A DNA stretch of 57,696 bases from an uncultured Desulfuromonadales bacterium (GCA_945787295.1 CALZHQ010000004.1:1-57696), one strand, 5' to 3'; counted from the first letter of the stretch, positions 27,237 to 37,224 are shown. Numbers and translations: made by a program. The notes: generated by a model from the sequence alone, not told the origin.

Positions 27237-28010
27237 TTAACGTGCCAAGCCGCGTTCGCTGCGCTTGAGAAAGTCCAGGTAGGTGGCAACTTCCGGCGCC
27301 TGTGGATCAAGGCTGCCTTCTATCTCTGCCACCGCCTCTTCCAGTTTGAGGTTGCTGCGGAAGACAGTTTTGTACATCTGCTTGATGTTTGCCAGCGCTT
27401 CCTTACTGAACCCGCGGCGCTTCAGGCCGGTCAGGTTCAGCCCGACAGTCGTCGCCCGGTCGCCCTGAACGATCGAATATGGGGCCGCATCCTGCGCAAT
27501 CATCGACCCGCCGCTGGCCATCACATGACAGCCGATCCGGGTGAACTGGTGGACTGCTGAGAGGCCGCCGAGAATCGCGTAATCATCGATTTCGACATGC
27601 CCCGCCAGGGTCGCAGCATTCGCCAGGATCACGTGATTCTTAACGATGCAGTCATGAGCGACATGCGAATAAGCCATGAACAGGTTGTCATTGCCGATAG
27701 TCGTAACACCACCGCCATCCTCGGTTCCGAGGTGGATGGTGACAAACTCCCGAATCCGGTTGCGATCACCAATCTTCAGTGAAGACTCTTCACCATGAAA
27801 TTTCAGATCCTGCGGAATCGCCCCAACCGAAGCGAACTGAAAAATCTGATTCTCACAGCCGATCTCAGTTCGTCCCTCGATGACGGCATGCGGGCCGACA
27901 GTTGTTCCAGCGCCGATCGTCACCTGTTCGCCGATCACCGTGTAGGGACCGACGGTGACGGACGGGTCAAGCTTGGCGCCGGGTGCAATAATCGCAGTCG
28001 GATGAATCAT
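27237..28010 (-). CDS. lpxA: UDP-N-acetylglucosamine acyltransferase
   Basis: First step of lipid A synthesis. The 257-residue left-handed beta-helix protein begins MIHPTAIIAPGAKLD and has repeated hexapeptides to about residue 185. The catalytic His lies in YSHVAHDC near 120-127, followed by GGLSAVHQFTRIG and a helical C-terminus. The ATG at 28010 has GGAG six bases upstream; the frame is open slightly further up but lacks such support. It lies 13 bp downstream of fabZ. Confidence 0.95.
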   Translation of the reverse strand: MIHPTAIIAPGAKLDPSVTVGPYTVIGEQVTIGAGTTVGPHAVIEGRTEIGCENQIFQFASVGAIPQDLKFHGEESSLKIGDRNRIREFVTIHLGTEDGGGVTTIGNDNLFMAYSHVAHDCIVKNHVILANAATLAGHVEIDDYAILGGLSAVHQFTRIGCHVMASGGSMIAQDAAPYSIVQGDRATTVGLNLTGLKRRGFSKEALANIKQMYKTVFRSNLKLEEAVAEIEGSLDPQAPEVATYLDFLKRSERGLAR

Positions 28011-28023
28011 GAAGTACTCCAGC

Positions 28024-28461
28024 CTACTTGTCGGCAAAGGTTGCTTTCAGTTCGGCCTCAGCGACCAGCGTGTCACCGACAAACGCCTTGCCTGAAAACT
28101 GGTAAATTCCGCGGCGGGTCGACAGCAATTCAAGCTCCATGCGCAGCACGTCGCCCGGGCGGACCGGTTTGCGGAAGCGCGCATTGTTGATGCCGACAAA
28201 ATACGTGACGCGGTTTTCTGCGACGCTGTCTTTGAGTGATACATACGCTCCACCGACCTGGGCCATCGCTTCGATGATCAACACCCCCGGCATAATCGGG
28301 TGGCCGGGGAAGTGTCCCTGAAAAAAGGGTTCGTTGATCGTGACATTCTTGAAACCAACCGCCTTCACCCCGGCTTCGACCTCTTCGATCCGGTCGACCA
28401 GCAAAAACGGGTAGCGGTGTGGCAAGACCTCCATTATTTTCTGGATATCCAGTTCCAGCAT
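28024..28461 (-). CDS. fabZ: (3R)-hydroxyacyl-ACP dehydratase
   Basis: Dehydrates hydroxyacyl-ACP in fatty acid synthesis and competes with LpxA/LpxD for hydroxyacyl-ACP. The 145-residue hot-dog protein has LPHRYPFLLVDRIEEVE near 11-27. GHFPGHPIMPGVLIIEAMAQ near 50-70 carries the catalytic His and Glu. The ATG at 28461 has GAGGA five bases upstream and follows the lpxD stop with a 1-bp gap; an upstream start would run into lpxD. The lpxD-fabZ-lpxA order is the classic one. Confidence 0.95.
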   Translation of the reverse strand: MLELDIQKIMEVLPHRYPFLLVDRIEEVEAGVKAVGFKNVTINEPFFQGHFPGHPIMPGVLIIEAMAQVGGAYVSLKDSVAENRVTYFVGINNARFRKPVRPGDVLRMELELLSTRRGIYQFSGKAFVGDTLVAEAELKATFADK

Positions 28462-28462
28462 A

Positions 28463-29494
28463 TCAGTCCTCATCCAAGCGCGCTTCAAGTTCTTCAAGGC
28501 GCTTTTTCAAGTGTTGCATTTCTTTACGCATCTCAGGCACTTTCGACAAAGACATGGTCGTCTTCAACCACTGCTTGTGCGGCAGCAATGGCAAACCGGA
28601 AAGAACCTGATTTGGCGCGACGTCATTCGACACTCCGCCACGACCGCCGATGGTGACATTATCACCAACCTTGACATGCCCGGCGGTGCCGGACTGGCCG
28701 CCAAAGGTACAGTGCTTGCCGATCTTGGTGCTGCCGGAAATCCCCACCTGGGAGACCAGAATACTGTCTTCCCCGACTTCGACATTGTGCCCGATCTGCA
28801 CCAGGTTATCGATCTTCGTGCCCCGCCTGATTCGGGTTTCACCCATCGCCGCGCGATCGATACAGCTGCAGGCGCCAATTTCCACGTCATCCTCCAGAAC
28901 GACAATTCCGACCTGGGGAATTTTATAGTAACTGGTCCCGTCCGGGGCAAAACCGAACCCGTCGGAGCCAATCACCGCAGCTGGCTGGAGAATCACGCGA
29001 TCGCCAAGGATTGACCCTTCCCGGACGATTGCCCCCGCGTGCAACAGGCAGTCCCTGCCGATGCGGGCATTATCGTAAACGACCACATTGGGGAAAATAG
29101 TTGTCCCGGCGGCGACCACGACGTTCTCCCCGATGACCACCCCGGGGTAGATGCTTGCCCCCTCGTCAACCCTGGCAGTCGCTGCGACTTGCGCTCCTGG
29201 CATTACCCCTTTGACGGGTTGCTCCGGCACCTGAAGAAAGGTCAAGATCTTGGCGAAGGCCAGATAAGGGTTGGAACAGATCAGCAGACTTTTCCCCGGG
29301 GCAACGACCCCGGGCGTGACGATCACCGCCGATGCCCGGCACTCCTTTAACCTGGAGAGATATTTCGGGTTCGCCACAAAGGTGATGTCCCCCGAACCGG
29401 CCTGATCGATCGGAAACACCCGGTCGATTTCCAGTTCCGGGTCGCCCTCGACCTGTCCACCGACCAGATCGGCAAGTTGCTGCAACTTAGCCAT
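28463..29494 (-). CDS. lpxD: UDP-3-O-(3-hydroxyacyl)glucosamine N-acyltransferase
   Basis: Third step of lipid A synthesis. The 343-residue protein has an N-terminal uridine-binding domain (about 1-100), then a long left-handed beta helix of hexapeptide repeats. The catalytic His lies in [19 protein letters not shown] near 236-254, and [14 protein letters not shown] follows. The C-terminal helix (about 315-343) is charged. The start [13 protein letters not shown] is typical. It lies 14 bp after the Skp-like gene. Confidence 0.95.
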   Translation of the reverse strand: MAKLQQLADLVGGQVEGDPELEIDRVFPIDQAGSGDITFVANPKYLSRLKECRASAVIVTPGVVAPGKSLLICSNPYLAFAKILTFLQVPEQPVKGVMPGAQVAATARVDEGASIYPGVVIGENVVVAAGTTIFPNVVVYDNARIGRDCLLHAGAIVREGSILGDRVILQPAAVIGSDGFGFAPDGTSYYKIPQVGIVVLEDDVEIGACSCIDRAAMGETRIRRGTKIDNLVQIGHNVEVGEDSILVSQVGISGSTKIGKHCTFGGQSGTAGHVKVGDNVTIGGRGGVSNDVAPNQVLSGLPLLPHKQWLKTTMSLSKVPEMRKEMQHLKKRLEELEARLDED

Positions 29495-29508
29495 TGACCT
29501 TTTCCGTC

Positions 29509-30018
29509 CTAGTTCTGCTTAGCGTCGTAGGCCTTGATCAACTCATCGGTCAGATCAACCGATTCATCGGCGAAGATCACCGCACCTTCATTTTTCTCGA
29601 TGACCATGGTGTAACCACCATCCTTGCCGATCTTCTGCAGAATCTCGAACAGCTCGTTCAGAATCCGCTTGGTGTGTTCGGCATCCTTCTGCTGCATCTC
29701 TTCCCGAACATCCTTGTTAAAGCGTTGCAGCTCCTTCAGGTTTTTCTGGTACTCACGCTCTTTATCAGCTTTCGCGCTGTCTGACAGAAGAACCGCCTGC
29801 TTCTCCAGTTCACCTTTGAGCTTCTGCAGATCATCCTGCATGGTCTTGAATTCCACCTCGAACTTTTTCAGCTGATTGCCGATCTCTTGTTTCGCAGCGA
29901 CACCCGCCTTGGACAGGTTCAGGGCCTTCTGCAGATCGACGTAACCGATTTTTACTTCGGCAAACACCGGCGCTGCAAACAGCAGCAGGGAAATCAAGAC
30001 AACAACGAACTTTTTCAT
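29509..30018 (-). CDS. skp: OmpH/Skp-family periplasmic chaperone
   Basis: The 169-residue protein has a signal peptide ([20 protein letters not shown], cleavage after about residue 20), then [13 protein letters not shown] long charged helical hairpin (about 35-125) forms the tentacles of Skp. It binds unfolded outer-membrane proteins and delivers them to BamA. It lies 26 bp after bamA and just before lpxD, the same order as in many Proteobacteria. Confidence 0.93.
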   Translation of the reverse strand: MKKFVVVLISLLLFAAPVFAEVKIGYVDLQKALNLSKAGVAAKQEIGNQLKKFEVEFKTMQDDLQKLKGELEKQAVLLSDSAKADKEREYQKNLKELQRFNKDVREEMQQKDAEHTKRILNELFEILQKIGKDGGYTMVIEKNEGAVIFADESVDLTDELIKAYDAKQN

Positions 30019-30044
30019 TCTTTTCCTCCTGTAAATTTCAGCTG

Positions 30045-32285
30045 TTAAAAAGCTGAACCGATCGAAAATTCGAACACCGATTGCTTCTCATCATCCCGCG
30101 GGGAGAGGTTATACCCCCATTCAAACCGTAATGGACCCAGCGGGCTTTTCCAGCGGATGCCGGCTCCGGCACTGTTGCGCATATCGGAAAAATAATCTTC
30201 ACTATCAAGCCAGGCGTTGCCGGTATCGTAAAAGACCAATCCTTTAAGTCCCAGCTTCTTATAGATTGGGAAAATATACTCAACATTGAAGTAGCCCATC
30301 TTTTCACCGCCGATGAATGAATCATCTTCTTTGGGACCGACCTCGCGAGTTTGAAAACCGCGCATGGTCCGAATTCCACCCAAGAAGTAGCGTTCGCCGA
30401 TGGGGGTTTCTTCATCATCCGTGGAAACCAGGTAACCGACCTCGCCGTGGATTGAAAAGACCGTTCCCCAGAACAGCGGGAAGAATTGGCGATGCTCTGC
30501 GTTGACTTTCAAAAAGTTTTCCGTGCCGCCGAGACCGGCATACTCGAGGGTGTATTTGGTAATTCCACCCTTGCTCGGGTCGACATGATAATCGGTGCTG
30601 TTGCGCACAATGCGGCCGGTCAGTGAAGAGAGTGTCGTTTCACCCTCCTGGTCAAGAATAAATTTGTTCGTGACCGTGGGTTCGATTTCTGTAATTTCCT
30701 GCTCTTCATACCGGTAGGTCAAAAAGCCTTTGGTATATTTCGCAATCGGGTGCCCGGCGGTTAGCGAACCACCGGTCCGGCTTTCATCGTAATCGTCAAA
30801 TTCCCGCTCGGTTTTATAGACTTCTCCCGCCAGCGTCCAATCGGTATCAAGAAAATGGGGATCACTGACACCGACCTGGAAGGTTGTGCTGCTGCCGCTT
30901 ATCGAACCGGCCAGATTCAGCTTGATACCGTAACCCATGAAGTTGTCCTGGCTGATCGATCCTTGGGAAATAAACTGATCGACAGAGGAGTAACCGACGC
31001 CGACTGAGAAGGTACCCGTCGCCTGCTCTTTCACATCAACCTTCAGCACCGACTTGTCAAGATCGGACCCCGGCGCGGTGGTTACGTTGACCTCTTCGAA
31101 AAAGCCGAGATTGCGCAGGTTGCGGTTGCCTGCCTTGATCTTGCTGGCGCTGTAGAGCTCGCCTTCGGCGAGCGGAATCTCCCGGCGGATGACCTTGTCG
31201 CGGGTTTTCGTGTTGCCGCGGATTTCAACTTTTTCGACAAAGACCTTGGTTCCCTGCTCGACATCGAACATTAAGTCGATCAGCAGCTGCTCGGTATTTT
31301 TACTGGTTAATGGGGCAACGTTAACATAAGCATAGCCTTGATCGGCATACAGGTCGGTCAGTTCGATAACGCTGTTGCGCAGCAGTTCCCGGCTGAAAAC
31401 TTCGCCCGACTGGAGCTTGACATGGCTCAGCAACTCATCTTTGCCTTTGAGCAGATCACCTTTGATGTCGATGCTGCCGGTTCTATACTGCGGTCCTTCA
31501 TTGATCTCTATCATCAGATCCAGGTATTTGTTTTCCTCGATCAGGCCCACGACCGGCTGGGCGACCTTGACGTCCATATACCCCTTATCGTGGTAATGTG
31601 CCTTGATGCGCTCCAGATCGAGCTGGACAATCTCTTCCTGAAGGGCACCACGCCCGGTCAGCCAGGACAGCCACCAACGCTCGCGGGTCTCCATGACATC
31701 TTCCAGCTCATCCTCATCGAAGACCCTGTTGCCGACAAAGCGGATTTCATCGATCAGAACCTTTTTGCCTTCCTTGATCCTGAAGGTCAAGGTGGCCTCG
31801 TTCCGCTCGTCGATGTCTACTTCCGGCTCTACTTTTACCGCGTGGTAGCCATCCTCTATGTAAGCTTTTTCTATCTCCCTGATACTTGCCTTCACCTTGG
31901 CATGGCTGAACATTTCAGGGATTTTGACGCTGACCAGGGCGCGCAGCTTCTCTTCTCCCAGGTGATCGTTCTCCGCAAAGCGCACATCACGAACCAGCGG
32001 CAGCTCACTGACGACAAAGGTCAGCAGCTTTGCCCCCTGTATCTCGGTTAAGTCCACCGAGATATCTTCAAACCGCCCGAGCGAGAAAATACTCTGCATC
32101 GCCTGATCGACGTCCTCGAGGGAGACCTGATCGCCGGGCTTGATCGGAATGGCCGCCAGAATCGTGGCCGTTTCGATGCGGTTGTTCCCCTCAACCAGAA
32201 TGTCCGACACCTTGAAATCGCTCGCAGCAGCACCGAAGGCCAGTAAGAGCAACAAACAAAGTGCCAGCAGAGTTTTTTTCAGCAT
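30045..32285 (-). CDS. bamA: Outer membrane protein assembly factor BamA
   Basis: Central subunit of the BAM complex. The 746-residue protein has a signal peptide (MLKKTLLALCLLLLLAFGAAAS) and five POTRA domains over about 23-420 (repeated alpha-beta units such as ILVEGNNRIE, IRFVGNRVF, VEIRGNTKTRDKVIRRE). An Omp85 barrel ends in FEFSIGSAF, with the C-terminal Phe beta-signal. The barrel contains GERYFLGGIRTMRGF, the VRGF-like substrate-contact motif of Omp85. The ATG at 32285 has GAGGGA seven bases upstream and starts directly on the signal peptide; an upstream extension is unlikely. Confidence 0.96.
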   Translation of the reverse strand: MLKKTLLALCLLLLLAFGAAASDFKVSDILVEGNNRIETATILAAIPIKPGDQVSLEDVDQAMQSIFSLGRFEDISVDLTEIQGAKLLTFVVSELPLVRDVRFAENDHLGEEKLRALVSVKIPEMFSHAKVKASIREIEKAYIEDGYHAVKVEPEVDIDERNEATLTFRIKEGKKVLIDEIRFVGNRVFDEDELEDVMETRERWWLSWLTGRGALQEEIVQLDLERIKAHYHDKGYMDVKVAQPVVGLIEENKYLDLMIEINEGPQYRTGSIDIKGDLLKGKDELLSHVKLQSGEVFSRELLRNSVIELTDLYADQGYAYVNVAPLTSKNTEQLLIDLMFDVEQGTKVFVEKVEIRGNTKTRDKVIRREIPLAEGELYSASKIKAGNRNLRNLGFFEEVNVTTAPGSDLDKSVLKVDVKEQATGTFSVGVGYSSVDQFISQGSISQDNFMGYGIKLNLAGSISGSSTTFQVGVSDPHFLDTDWTLAGEVYKTEREFDDYDESRTGGSLTAGHPIAKYTKGFLTYRYEEQEITEIEPTVTNKFILDQEGETTLSSLTGRIVRNSTDYHVDPSKGGITKYTLEYAGLGGTENFLKVNAEHRQFFPLFWGTVFSIHGEVGYLVSTDDEETPIGERYFLGGIRTMRGFQTREVGPKEDDSFIGGEKMGYFNVEYIFPIYKKLGLKGLVFYDTGNAWLDSEDYFSDMRNSAGAGIRWKSPLGPLRFEWGYNLSPRDDEKQSVFEFSIGSAF

Positions 32286-32350
32286 TGAAAAATCCCTCAA
32301 CAACGAAAAATTAGGCAAAGACGGGATTATAGAAAATCGCCGTCATGAGT

Positions 32351-33043
32351 TCAATTTAAAATGTCTTTGGCGAGCAGTCCGTCTTCAATCCGTAAGACCC
32401 GATCAAGGCTCGCCGCTAAGGCATGATTGTGCGTGACGATGATCATGGTCAGGCCGCGCTGTTGATGCATCCGGTTGAGCAGCTCCATGATCTCTTCCGA
32501 CGTACTGCTGTCGAGGTTGCCGGTCGGTTCATCCGCCAGCAGCAGCCTTGGTTCACGAACCAGCGCCCGCGCGATCGCAACCCGCTGCTGCTCACCGCCG
32601 GACAGAGCCCCGGGCTTATGATGCAGCCGGTGCCCCAGGCCAACTTCGCCCAGCAGACCGGTCGCTTTTTGTGCCGCCTCATCACGTGCCACCCGGCCGA
32701 TCAGCAGCGGCATCATGACATTCTCCAGCGCGGAAAACTCCGGCAGCAGCTGATGAAACTGAAAGACAAAACCGACCGTCCGATTTCGAAAGGCATCCAG
32801 CGCCGGACCGCGCAGGGCGAAAATACTCTGCCCTTCGAAAAGAATCTCCCCGGCGCTCGGCTGATCCAGGCCACCCAGAATATGCATCAAGGTGGTTTTG
32901 CCCGCCCCAGACGCCCCGACCACAGCAACCCGCTCACCGGCACAGATTTTCAGATCGATCTTCTGCAGGACATCGATCACGCCTCCGGGCGTGGTGAAAT
33001 TCTTTTCCAGATTGCGGATTTCAATCAACGCCGGCTCATTCAT
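32351..33043 (-). CDS. lolD: Lipoprotein-releasing ABC transporter ATPase
   Basis: Powers extraction of outer-membrane lipoproteins from the inner membrane. The 230-residue ATPase has Walker [10 protein letters not shown] near 42-50, signature [16 protein letters not shown] near 145-160 and Walker [14 protein letters not shown] near 164-176. It overlaps lolC by 8 bp, a strong sign of coupling. MacB-type ATPases are similar; pairing with a LolC/E permease settles it. Confidence 0.93.
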   Translation of the reverse strand: MNEPALIEIRNLEKNFTTPGGVIDVLQKIDLKICAGERVAVVGASGAGKTTLMHILGGLDQPSAGEILFEGQSIFALRGPALDAFRNRTVGFVFQFHQLLPEFSALENVMMPLLIGRVARDEAAQKATGLLGEVGLGHRLHHKPGALSGGEQQRVAIARALVREPRLLLADEPTGNLDSSTSEEIMELLNRMHQQRGLTMIIVTHNHALAASLDRVLRIEDGLLAKDILN

Positions 33044-34286
33044 AACGCAACGCCTCCGCGGGATCCATGCGGGATGCGCGCCAGGCCGGGTAGATCGTCG
33101 CCAGCAGTGAAATCGCCATGGCCATGACCATCACGGCGATAACGTCGGTGGTCACGATCTCGGCAGGAAAACGTTCCATCCCGTAAACGGCCTGATCGAA
33201 AATCCGAATTTCAAAGGTCCGTTCGAGAAATTTGATCAGCGCGTCGGCATAGTGAGCCAGGAACACCCCGAGCGCAGTCCCGAGCAAGGTCCCGAGGGTG
33301 CCGATGATAAAGCCCTCCAGAACAAAAATTTTCATAATGCTGCGGGCGTTTGCGCCCATCGCCCGCAGAATGGCGATGTCCCGGTTCTTTTCCATCACGA
33401 CCATGATCAGCGTGGTCGCAATATTGAAGGCGGCAACCAGGACAATGATCGCCAACACGATGAACAGTCCAAGCTTTTCCAGTTTGAGGGCCGAGAGGAA
33501 CGAGCCGTAAATACTCTGCCAGGGGCGGATTACGTAAGGAAATTGAAACTCCTCGCTCAGCGCTCCGGCGACCTGCGGGGCCCGGTCGAAATTATCGACC
33601 TCCAGTTCAACGCCGCTCACCACCCCTTCCAGATCGAGAAAGCTCTGCGCGACCCGCAGCGGAATGTAGGCATAGAAACTGTCGACCAGGCTGCTCTGCT
33701 TTTCGAAAATCCCGACCACGCGGAACGGTTTCATCTTCGGGATCATGCCGAACGGGGTAATCGTGAACATCGGCGGGATCACGTTGATCAAATCGCCGAC
33801 CGCAACCCCGATGCTGGTCGCCGTGTCGATGCCGATGATAATCCCAGGCCGCTCTGCCTCGGCATCGTAAAACAGTTCACGAATCGGCCGGTCTTCGGCT
33901 GTCAACAGAGCCTGGCCGAAGACCTTATGCTGGGCGCTGATCCCCTTGACACTGACCGCCGCGACATTCCCGCGCGACAGCAGCATCGCCTCCTTGGAGA
34001 CAAACGGCGTCGCGGAGACCACATGCGGCGACTGCTCGGCAACCTCGACCAGTCTTTGATAATCCTCGATCCCCTCGCCGAATTTCTGTATCAGAACATG
34101 CGGCACATTACCGAGGATCTGCTGACGCACTCCGTCGGTGAAGCCGGTCATCACCGCCAGCACCAGAATCAGCGCCGCAACTCCCAGGGTGACTCCGGCG
34201 ATGGAGAAAAAAGAGATCACCGATATAAAGGTTTGCTTCCGTTTAGCGCGCAGGTAACGGAGGCTGACGAACCACTCGTAGGCCAT
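33036..34286 (-). CDS. lolC: Lipoprotein-releasing ABC transporter permease, LolC/E family
   Basis: The 416-residue protein has four transmembrane helices: one near 23-47, then a large periplasmic domain (about 48-270), and three near 275-300, 320-350 and 375-400. The N-terminus MAYEWFVSLRYLRAKRKQTFISVISFFSIAGVTLG shows the LolC/E signature in pieces (SLRYLRAKRKQ, SIAGVTLG). Only one such permease is seen with lolD, so a homodimer or an unlinked partner is expected. It follows lysS by 23 bp across a hairpin. Confidence 0.92.
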   Translation of the reverse strand: MAYEWFVSLRYLRAKRKQTFISVISFFSIAGVTLGVAALILVLAVMTGFTDGVRQQILGNVPHVLIQKFGEGIEDYQRLVEVAEQSPHVVSATPFVSKEAMLLSRGNVAAVSVKGISAQHKVFGQALLTAEDRPIRELFYDAEAERPGIIIGIDTATSIGVAVGDLINVIPPMFTITPFGMIPKMKPFRVVGIFEKQSSLVDSFYAYIPLRVAQSFLDLEGVVSGVELEVDNFDRAPQVAGALSEEFQFPYVIRPWQSIYGSFLSALKLEKLGLFIVLAIIVLVAAFNIATTLIMVVMEKNRDIAILRAMGANARSIMKIFVLEGFIIGTLGTLLGTALGVFLAHYADALIKFLERTFEIRIFDQAVYGMERFPAEIVTTDVIAVMVMAMAISLLATIYPAWRASRMDPAEALRYE

Positions 34287-34299
34287 GGGTGTCCGTAGC

Positions 34300-34319
34300 A
34301 GTCGGCTGTTCAGCCGACT
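34300..34319 (-). other. Hairpin spanning the lysS stop codon
   Basis: A perfect inverted repeat, AGTCGGCT / AGCCGACT, has a 4-nt loop that holds most of the lysS TGA stop on the leftward transcript. No T-run follows, so it is not a classical terminator. It may moderate read-through or RNA processing between lysS and lolC. Confidence 0.5.
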
Positions 34320-35794
34320 TCAGGTCTGAGTTGCGGGAACAGGATGACGTCGCGGATCGACGCCGAATCGGTCAGCAGCATCACCAGCCGGTCGATGCCG
34401 ATCCCCTCGCCGGCGGTCGGCGGCAGACCGTATTCCAGCGCGCGGATGTAATCCTCGTCCATCTCGTGCGCCTCTTCGTCGCCAGCCGCTTTTTCTTCCA
34501 GCTGCTGGAGGAAACGCTCTTTCTGGTCGAGGGGGTCGTTGAGCTCGGAGAAGGCGTTGGCCAGCTCGCGCCCGACAATGAACAGCTCGAAACGATCAAC
34601 CACCTCGGGGCGCTCGTCATTCTTGCGCGAGAGCGGCGAGATCTCGGTCGGATACTCGGTGATGAAGGTCGGCTGCCAGAGGTTCGGCTCGACCACTTCG
34701 TCGAAGATTTCGGCCAGCAACTTGCCGTGGCCGATCTGCCCTTCGATCTCCAGCCCGAGTGTTTTGGCATAATTCAGGGACTGCTGATGATCTTCGAGCA
34801 CCGCCGGCTCCACCTCGCCGTACTTGATTATCGCTTCCTTCAGGGTCAATCGCTCCCAGGGCGGGGTCAGGTCGACCTCCTTGCCGCCATAGGGGATCAA
34901 CAGCCCGCCGCAGACCTTGTCGGCCACGTGGCAGATCAGCTCTTCGGTAAAATCCATCAGATCGTGATAGGTCGCGAAGGCCCGGTAGAACTCCATCATG
35001 GTGAACTCCGGGTTGTGTTGAATCGAGATCCCCTCGTTGCGGAAATTGCGGTTGATCTCGAACACCCGGTCGAAGCCGCCGACCACCAGCCGCTTCAGGT
35101 AGAGCTCCGGCGCGATGCGCAGAAACAGGTCCATCTTCAGGGTGTTGTGGTGGGTGGTGAAGGGCTTGGCGGTGGCGCCGCCAGCCACCGGATGCATCAT
35201 CGGCGTCTCGACTTCGAGATAGTCGTTGTCGAGCATGAACTCGCGGATCAGGCTGACGATCTGGCTGCGCTTGCGGAACACCTCGCGCACGTCGGGATTG
35301 ACGATCAGGTCGAGATAACGTTGCCGATAGCGGGTCTCCACGTCGGTCAGGCCGTGCCACTTCTCCGGCAGCGGCAGCAGCGACTTGGTCAGCAGGCGGA
35401 TTTCGCCGGCGCGCAAGGAGAGCTCATCGGTTTTGGTGCGGAAAGGAACACCGCAGACACCGACCACATCGCCGATATCGAACTTCTTGAACAGGGCAAA
35501 CGCCGCGTCGCCGACCTCATTTTTTGCGACGTAGACCTGCAGCCGGCCAGCGCCATCCTGCAGCTGCAGAAAGGCCGCCTTGCCGAAATCACGGCGCGCC
35601 ATGATCCGACCGCCGAGACGGTATTCGCCCTCAAAATCTTCCAGCTTCTCTTTATCGTCAGCAGCATGCGCCTCGTGAACCTGCCCGGTCGTGTGGGCCA
35701 CCTTGAAATCGTTGGCAAAGGGGTTGACGCCCGCCTCCTGATAGCTGGCGATTTTCGCCCGGCGTTGCTGCAACAGTTCGTTCAGTTCTTCCAT
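34310..35794 (-). CDS. lysS: Lysyl-tRNA synthetase, class II
   Basis: The 494-residue protein has an N-terminal OB-fold anticodon-binding domain (about 50-150, with [19 protein letters not shown]). The class II catalytic core follows: motif 1 near 185-215, motif 2 [20 protein letters not shown] near 253-272, and motif 3 [14 protein letters not shown] near 461-474. The ATG at 35794 is favoured because AAGGA lies nine bases upstream; a TTG three codons earlier touches that site. It appears to be the first gene of the long leftward lol-bam-lpx operon, behind a candidate promoter at 35832-35861. Confidence 0.96.
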   Translation of the reverse strand: MEELNELLQQRRAKIASYQEAGVNPFANDFKVAHTTGQVHEAHAADDKEKLEDFEGEYRLGGRIMARRDFGKAAFLQLQDGAGRLQVYVAKNEVGDAAFALFKKFDIGDVVGVCGVPFRTKTDELSLRAGEIRLLTKSLLPLPEKWHGLTDVETRYRQRYLDLIVNPDVREVFRKRSQIVSLIREFMLDNDYLEVETPMMHPVAGGATAKPFTTHHNTLKMDLFLRIAPELYLKRLVVGGFDRVFEINRNFRNEGISIQHNPEFTMMEFYRAFATYHDLMDFTEELICHVADKVCGGLLIPYGGKEVDLTPPWERLTLKEAIIKYGEVEPAVLEDHQQSLNYAKTLGLEIEGQIGHGKLLAEIFDEVVEPNLWQPTFITEYPTEISPLSRKNDERPEVVDRFELFIVGRELANAFSELNDPLDQKERFLQQLEEKAAGDEEAHEMDEDYIRALEYGLPPTAGEGIGIDRLVMLLTDSASIRDVILFPQLRPEVG

Positions 35795-35831
35795 CTGTAA
35801 CAATCCTTAAACAGTCGTATTTTTGCTGCGC

Positions 35832-35861
35832 ACAATACCCTTTGCGCCTTGCATCCGTCAA
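35832..35861 (-). promoter_or_regulatory. Candidate sigma70 promoter for lysS and the lol-bam-lpx operon
   Basis: Leftward TTGACG (35861-35856), 18-base spacer, TATTGT (35837-35832), about 38 bp ahead of the lysS ATG. It lies downstream of a possible terminator and is the only good promoter-like match before the long operon. Confidence 0.45.
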
Positions 35862-35945
35862 GGACAAAGCCGGTTTACCGCCAGTTGAACAGGGAGCAAC
35901 AGCGGGAGGCCACAGCAGCGATCAAGATGACCAGAAATCGATCAG

Positions 35946-35971
35946 AAAAAAGACGGGCAGCGCAACGCGGC
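35946..35971 (-). terminator. Possible intrinsic terminator after the thioesterase gene
   Basis: On the leftward strand, GCCGCG-TTG-CGCTGC forms a short stem with one mismatch, followed after four bases by six Ts. It lies about 10 bp past the thioesterase stop and would separate the opp-mutM unit from lysS. The stem is weak. Confidence 0.4.
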
Positions 35972-35981
35972 GGGGAGCGAC

Positions 35982-36392
35982 TCAGAGGCTTTCGAAGTCG
36001 GCCAGGCGGGAACGGAAATCGGCCGGGATGCGGCAGGTTTTACGTTTCTGATAATTGAAGCAGACCACTGGGGTTTCACCCTCCGCGGTCACCTCAGCGT
36101 TCCGCTCGATCCGGTATTCGAGTAGAAAACTGGAGCGTTTGAGTTTACGGCAGCGAACCCCGACCTGCAGCTGGTCATGCAGAAACATCTCGGCTCTGAA
36201 GTAGACATGAGCTTCCGGCAGGATAATGCCACAACCGCCCAGATCCAGCTCCGTGTAGGGTCCGAGGTTAGCCAGGAAACCGATGCGGGCATCCTGAAAA
36301 ATGTTCAACACCGCCGAATTGGCGACATGGCCGCCGTAGTTGAGGTCGGCGACCCGGACCCTGTAGGGGAGAATATAGCGATATGCGTCCAT
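35982..36392 (-). CDS. Acyl-CoA thioesterase, 4HBT hot-dog family
   Basis: The 136-residue single-domain hot-dog protein begins MDAYRYILPYRVRVADLNYGGHVAN. The DLNYGGHVAN segment near 15-25 is the 4-hydroxybenzoyl-CoA-thioesterase-type active-site region. The rest (VYFRAEMFLHDQLQVGVRCRKL in pieces, then FLLEYRIERN) fits the family. It probably hydrolyses an acyl-CoA or acyl-ACP; substrate unknown. It lies 16 bp after mutM and is the last gene of that leftward unit. Confidence 0.82.
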   Translation of the reverse strand: MDAYRYILPYRVRVADLNYGGHVANSAVLNIFQDARIGFLANLGPYTELDLGGCGIILPEAHVYFRAEMFLHDQLQVGVRCRKLKRSSFLLEYRIERNAEVTAEGETPVVCFNYQKRKTCRIPADFRSRLADFESL

Positions 36393-36408
36393 GTGAGTTC
36401 CTGATACG

Positions 36409-37224
36409 TTAACGCTGGCAGTGGCTGCAGAAATAGGTTGAGCGCTGCCCCAAACGCATGGTTCTGAGCTTGCGGCCGCAGCTCAAACAGGGCTGGCCAT
36501 CCCGTCCGTAAACCTGCAGCTGCTGTTTAAAATAGCCCGGCTTGCCGTCTGACTGGCTGAAATCGTTGATCGTCGTACCGCCGGCGGCAATCGCCAACTC
36601 CAGTACCCGCTTGATTTCAGCCGCCAACCGCCGGTAGCGTTCGCGGCCGATCTTTCCGGCCGGCAGCCGCGGGTCGATGCCGGCGCCGAACAGGGCCTCG
36701 CTGGCGTAGATATTGCCGACGCCGACCACCAGCTTCTGATCCATGACAAATGGCTTGACGGCGATTTTTCGCTTGCGTGACGCGGTGTAAAGATAATCAC
36801 CGCTGAATTGATCCGACAAAGGTTCGGGGCCGAGGTTCGCGAGCAGCGGATGGGAAAACGGATCCGCCTCGGTCCAGAGCAGCGCACCAAATTTTCGCGG
36901 ATCGGTCAGACGCAGGCAGCTGCCGTCGGTAAAGATCAGGTCGACATGATCGTGCTTATTCTCTGTGGTTTCGGCCGGGATCACCCGCAGGCTGCCCGAC
37001 ATGCCCAGGTGCAACAGCAGTGTGCCCTGGCCGGTGTACAGCAGCAGGTACTTGGCCCGCCGTTCTACCGCGAGCAGCGTCTGCCCCGGCAGCTGCAGAC
37101 AGAGAGACTGGTCGAGCGGCCAGCGGAGTTTCTCGGCGCGCAGGATCAATTGGGCGATGGTTTTCCCGCTGATCAGCGGCGCGATGCCGCGGCAGGTGGT
37201 TTCGACTTCCGGTAATTCAGGCAT
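36409..37224 (-). CDS. mutM: Formamidopyrimidine-DNA glycosylase
   Basis: Base-excision repair enzyme removing 8-oxoguanine. The 271-residue protein starts MPELPEVETTCRG, where Pro1 after Met removal is the catalytic N-terminal proline and Glu2/Glu5 are conserved. It has the central Lys in AEKLRWPL, the helix-two-turn-helix region KLVVGVGNIYASEALF near 150-165, and a C-terminal zinc finger CLSCGRKL...CSHC. The ATG at 37224 is certain from the mature N-terminus, although the frame is open upstream. It follows the NTF2-like gene by 2 bp. Confidence 0.96.
   Translation of the reverse strand: MPELPEVETTCRGIAPLISGKTIAQLILRAEKLRWPLDQSLCLQLPGQTLLAVERRAKYLLLYTGQGTLLLHLGMSGSLRVIPAETTENKHDHVDLIFTDGSCLRLTDPRKFGALLWTEADPFSHPLLANLGPEPLSDQFSGDYLYTASRKRKIAVKPFVMDQKLVVGVGNIYASEALFGAGIDPRLPAGKIGRERYRRLAAEIKRVLELAIAAGGTTINDFSQSDGKPGYFKQQLQVYGRDGQPCLSCGRKLRTMRLGQRSTYFCSHCQR

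Noticed and set aside
33252..34298. 348-residue frame opposite lolC
   Set aside because: Antisense shadow of a permease gene; very polar, no features.
34289..35800. 503-residue open frame opposite lysS
   Set aside because: Exact antisense shadow of a clear lysyl-tRNA synthetase; composition reflects GC-rich codon structure and no family features are visible.
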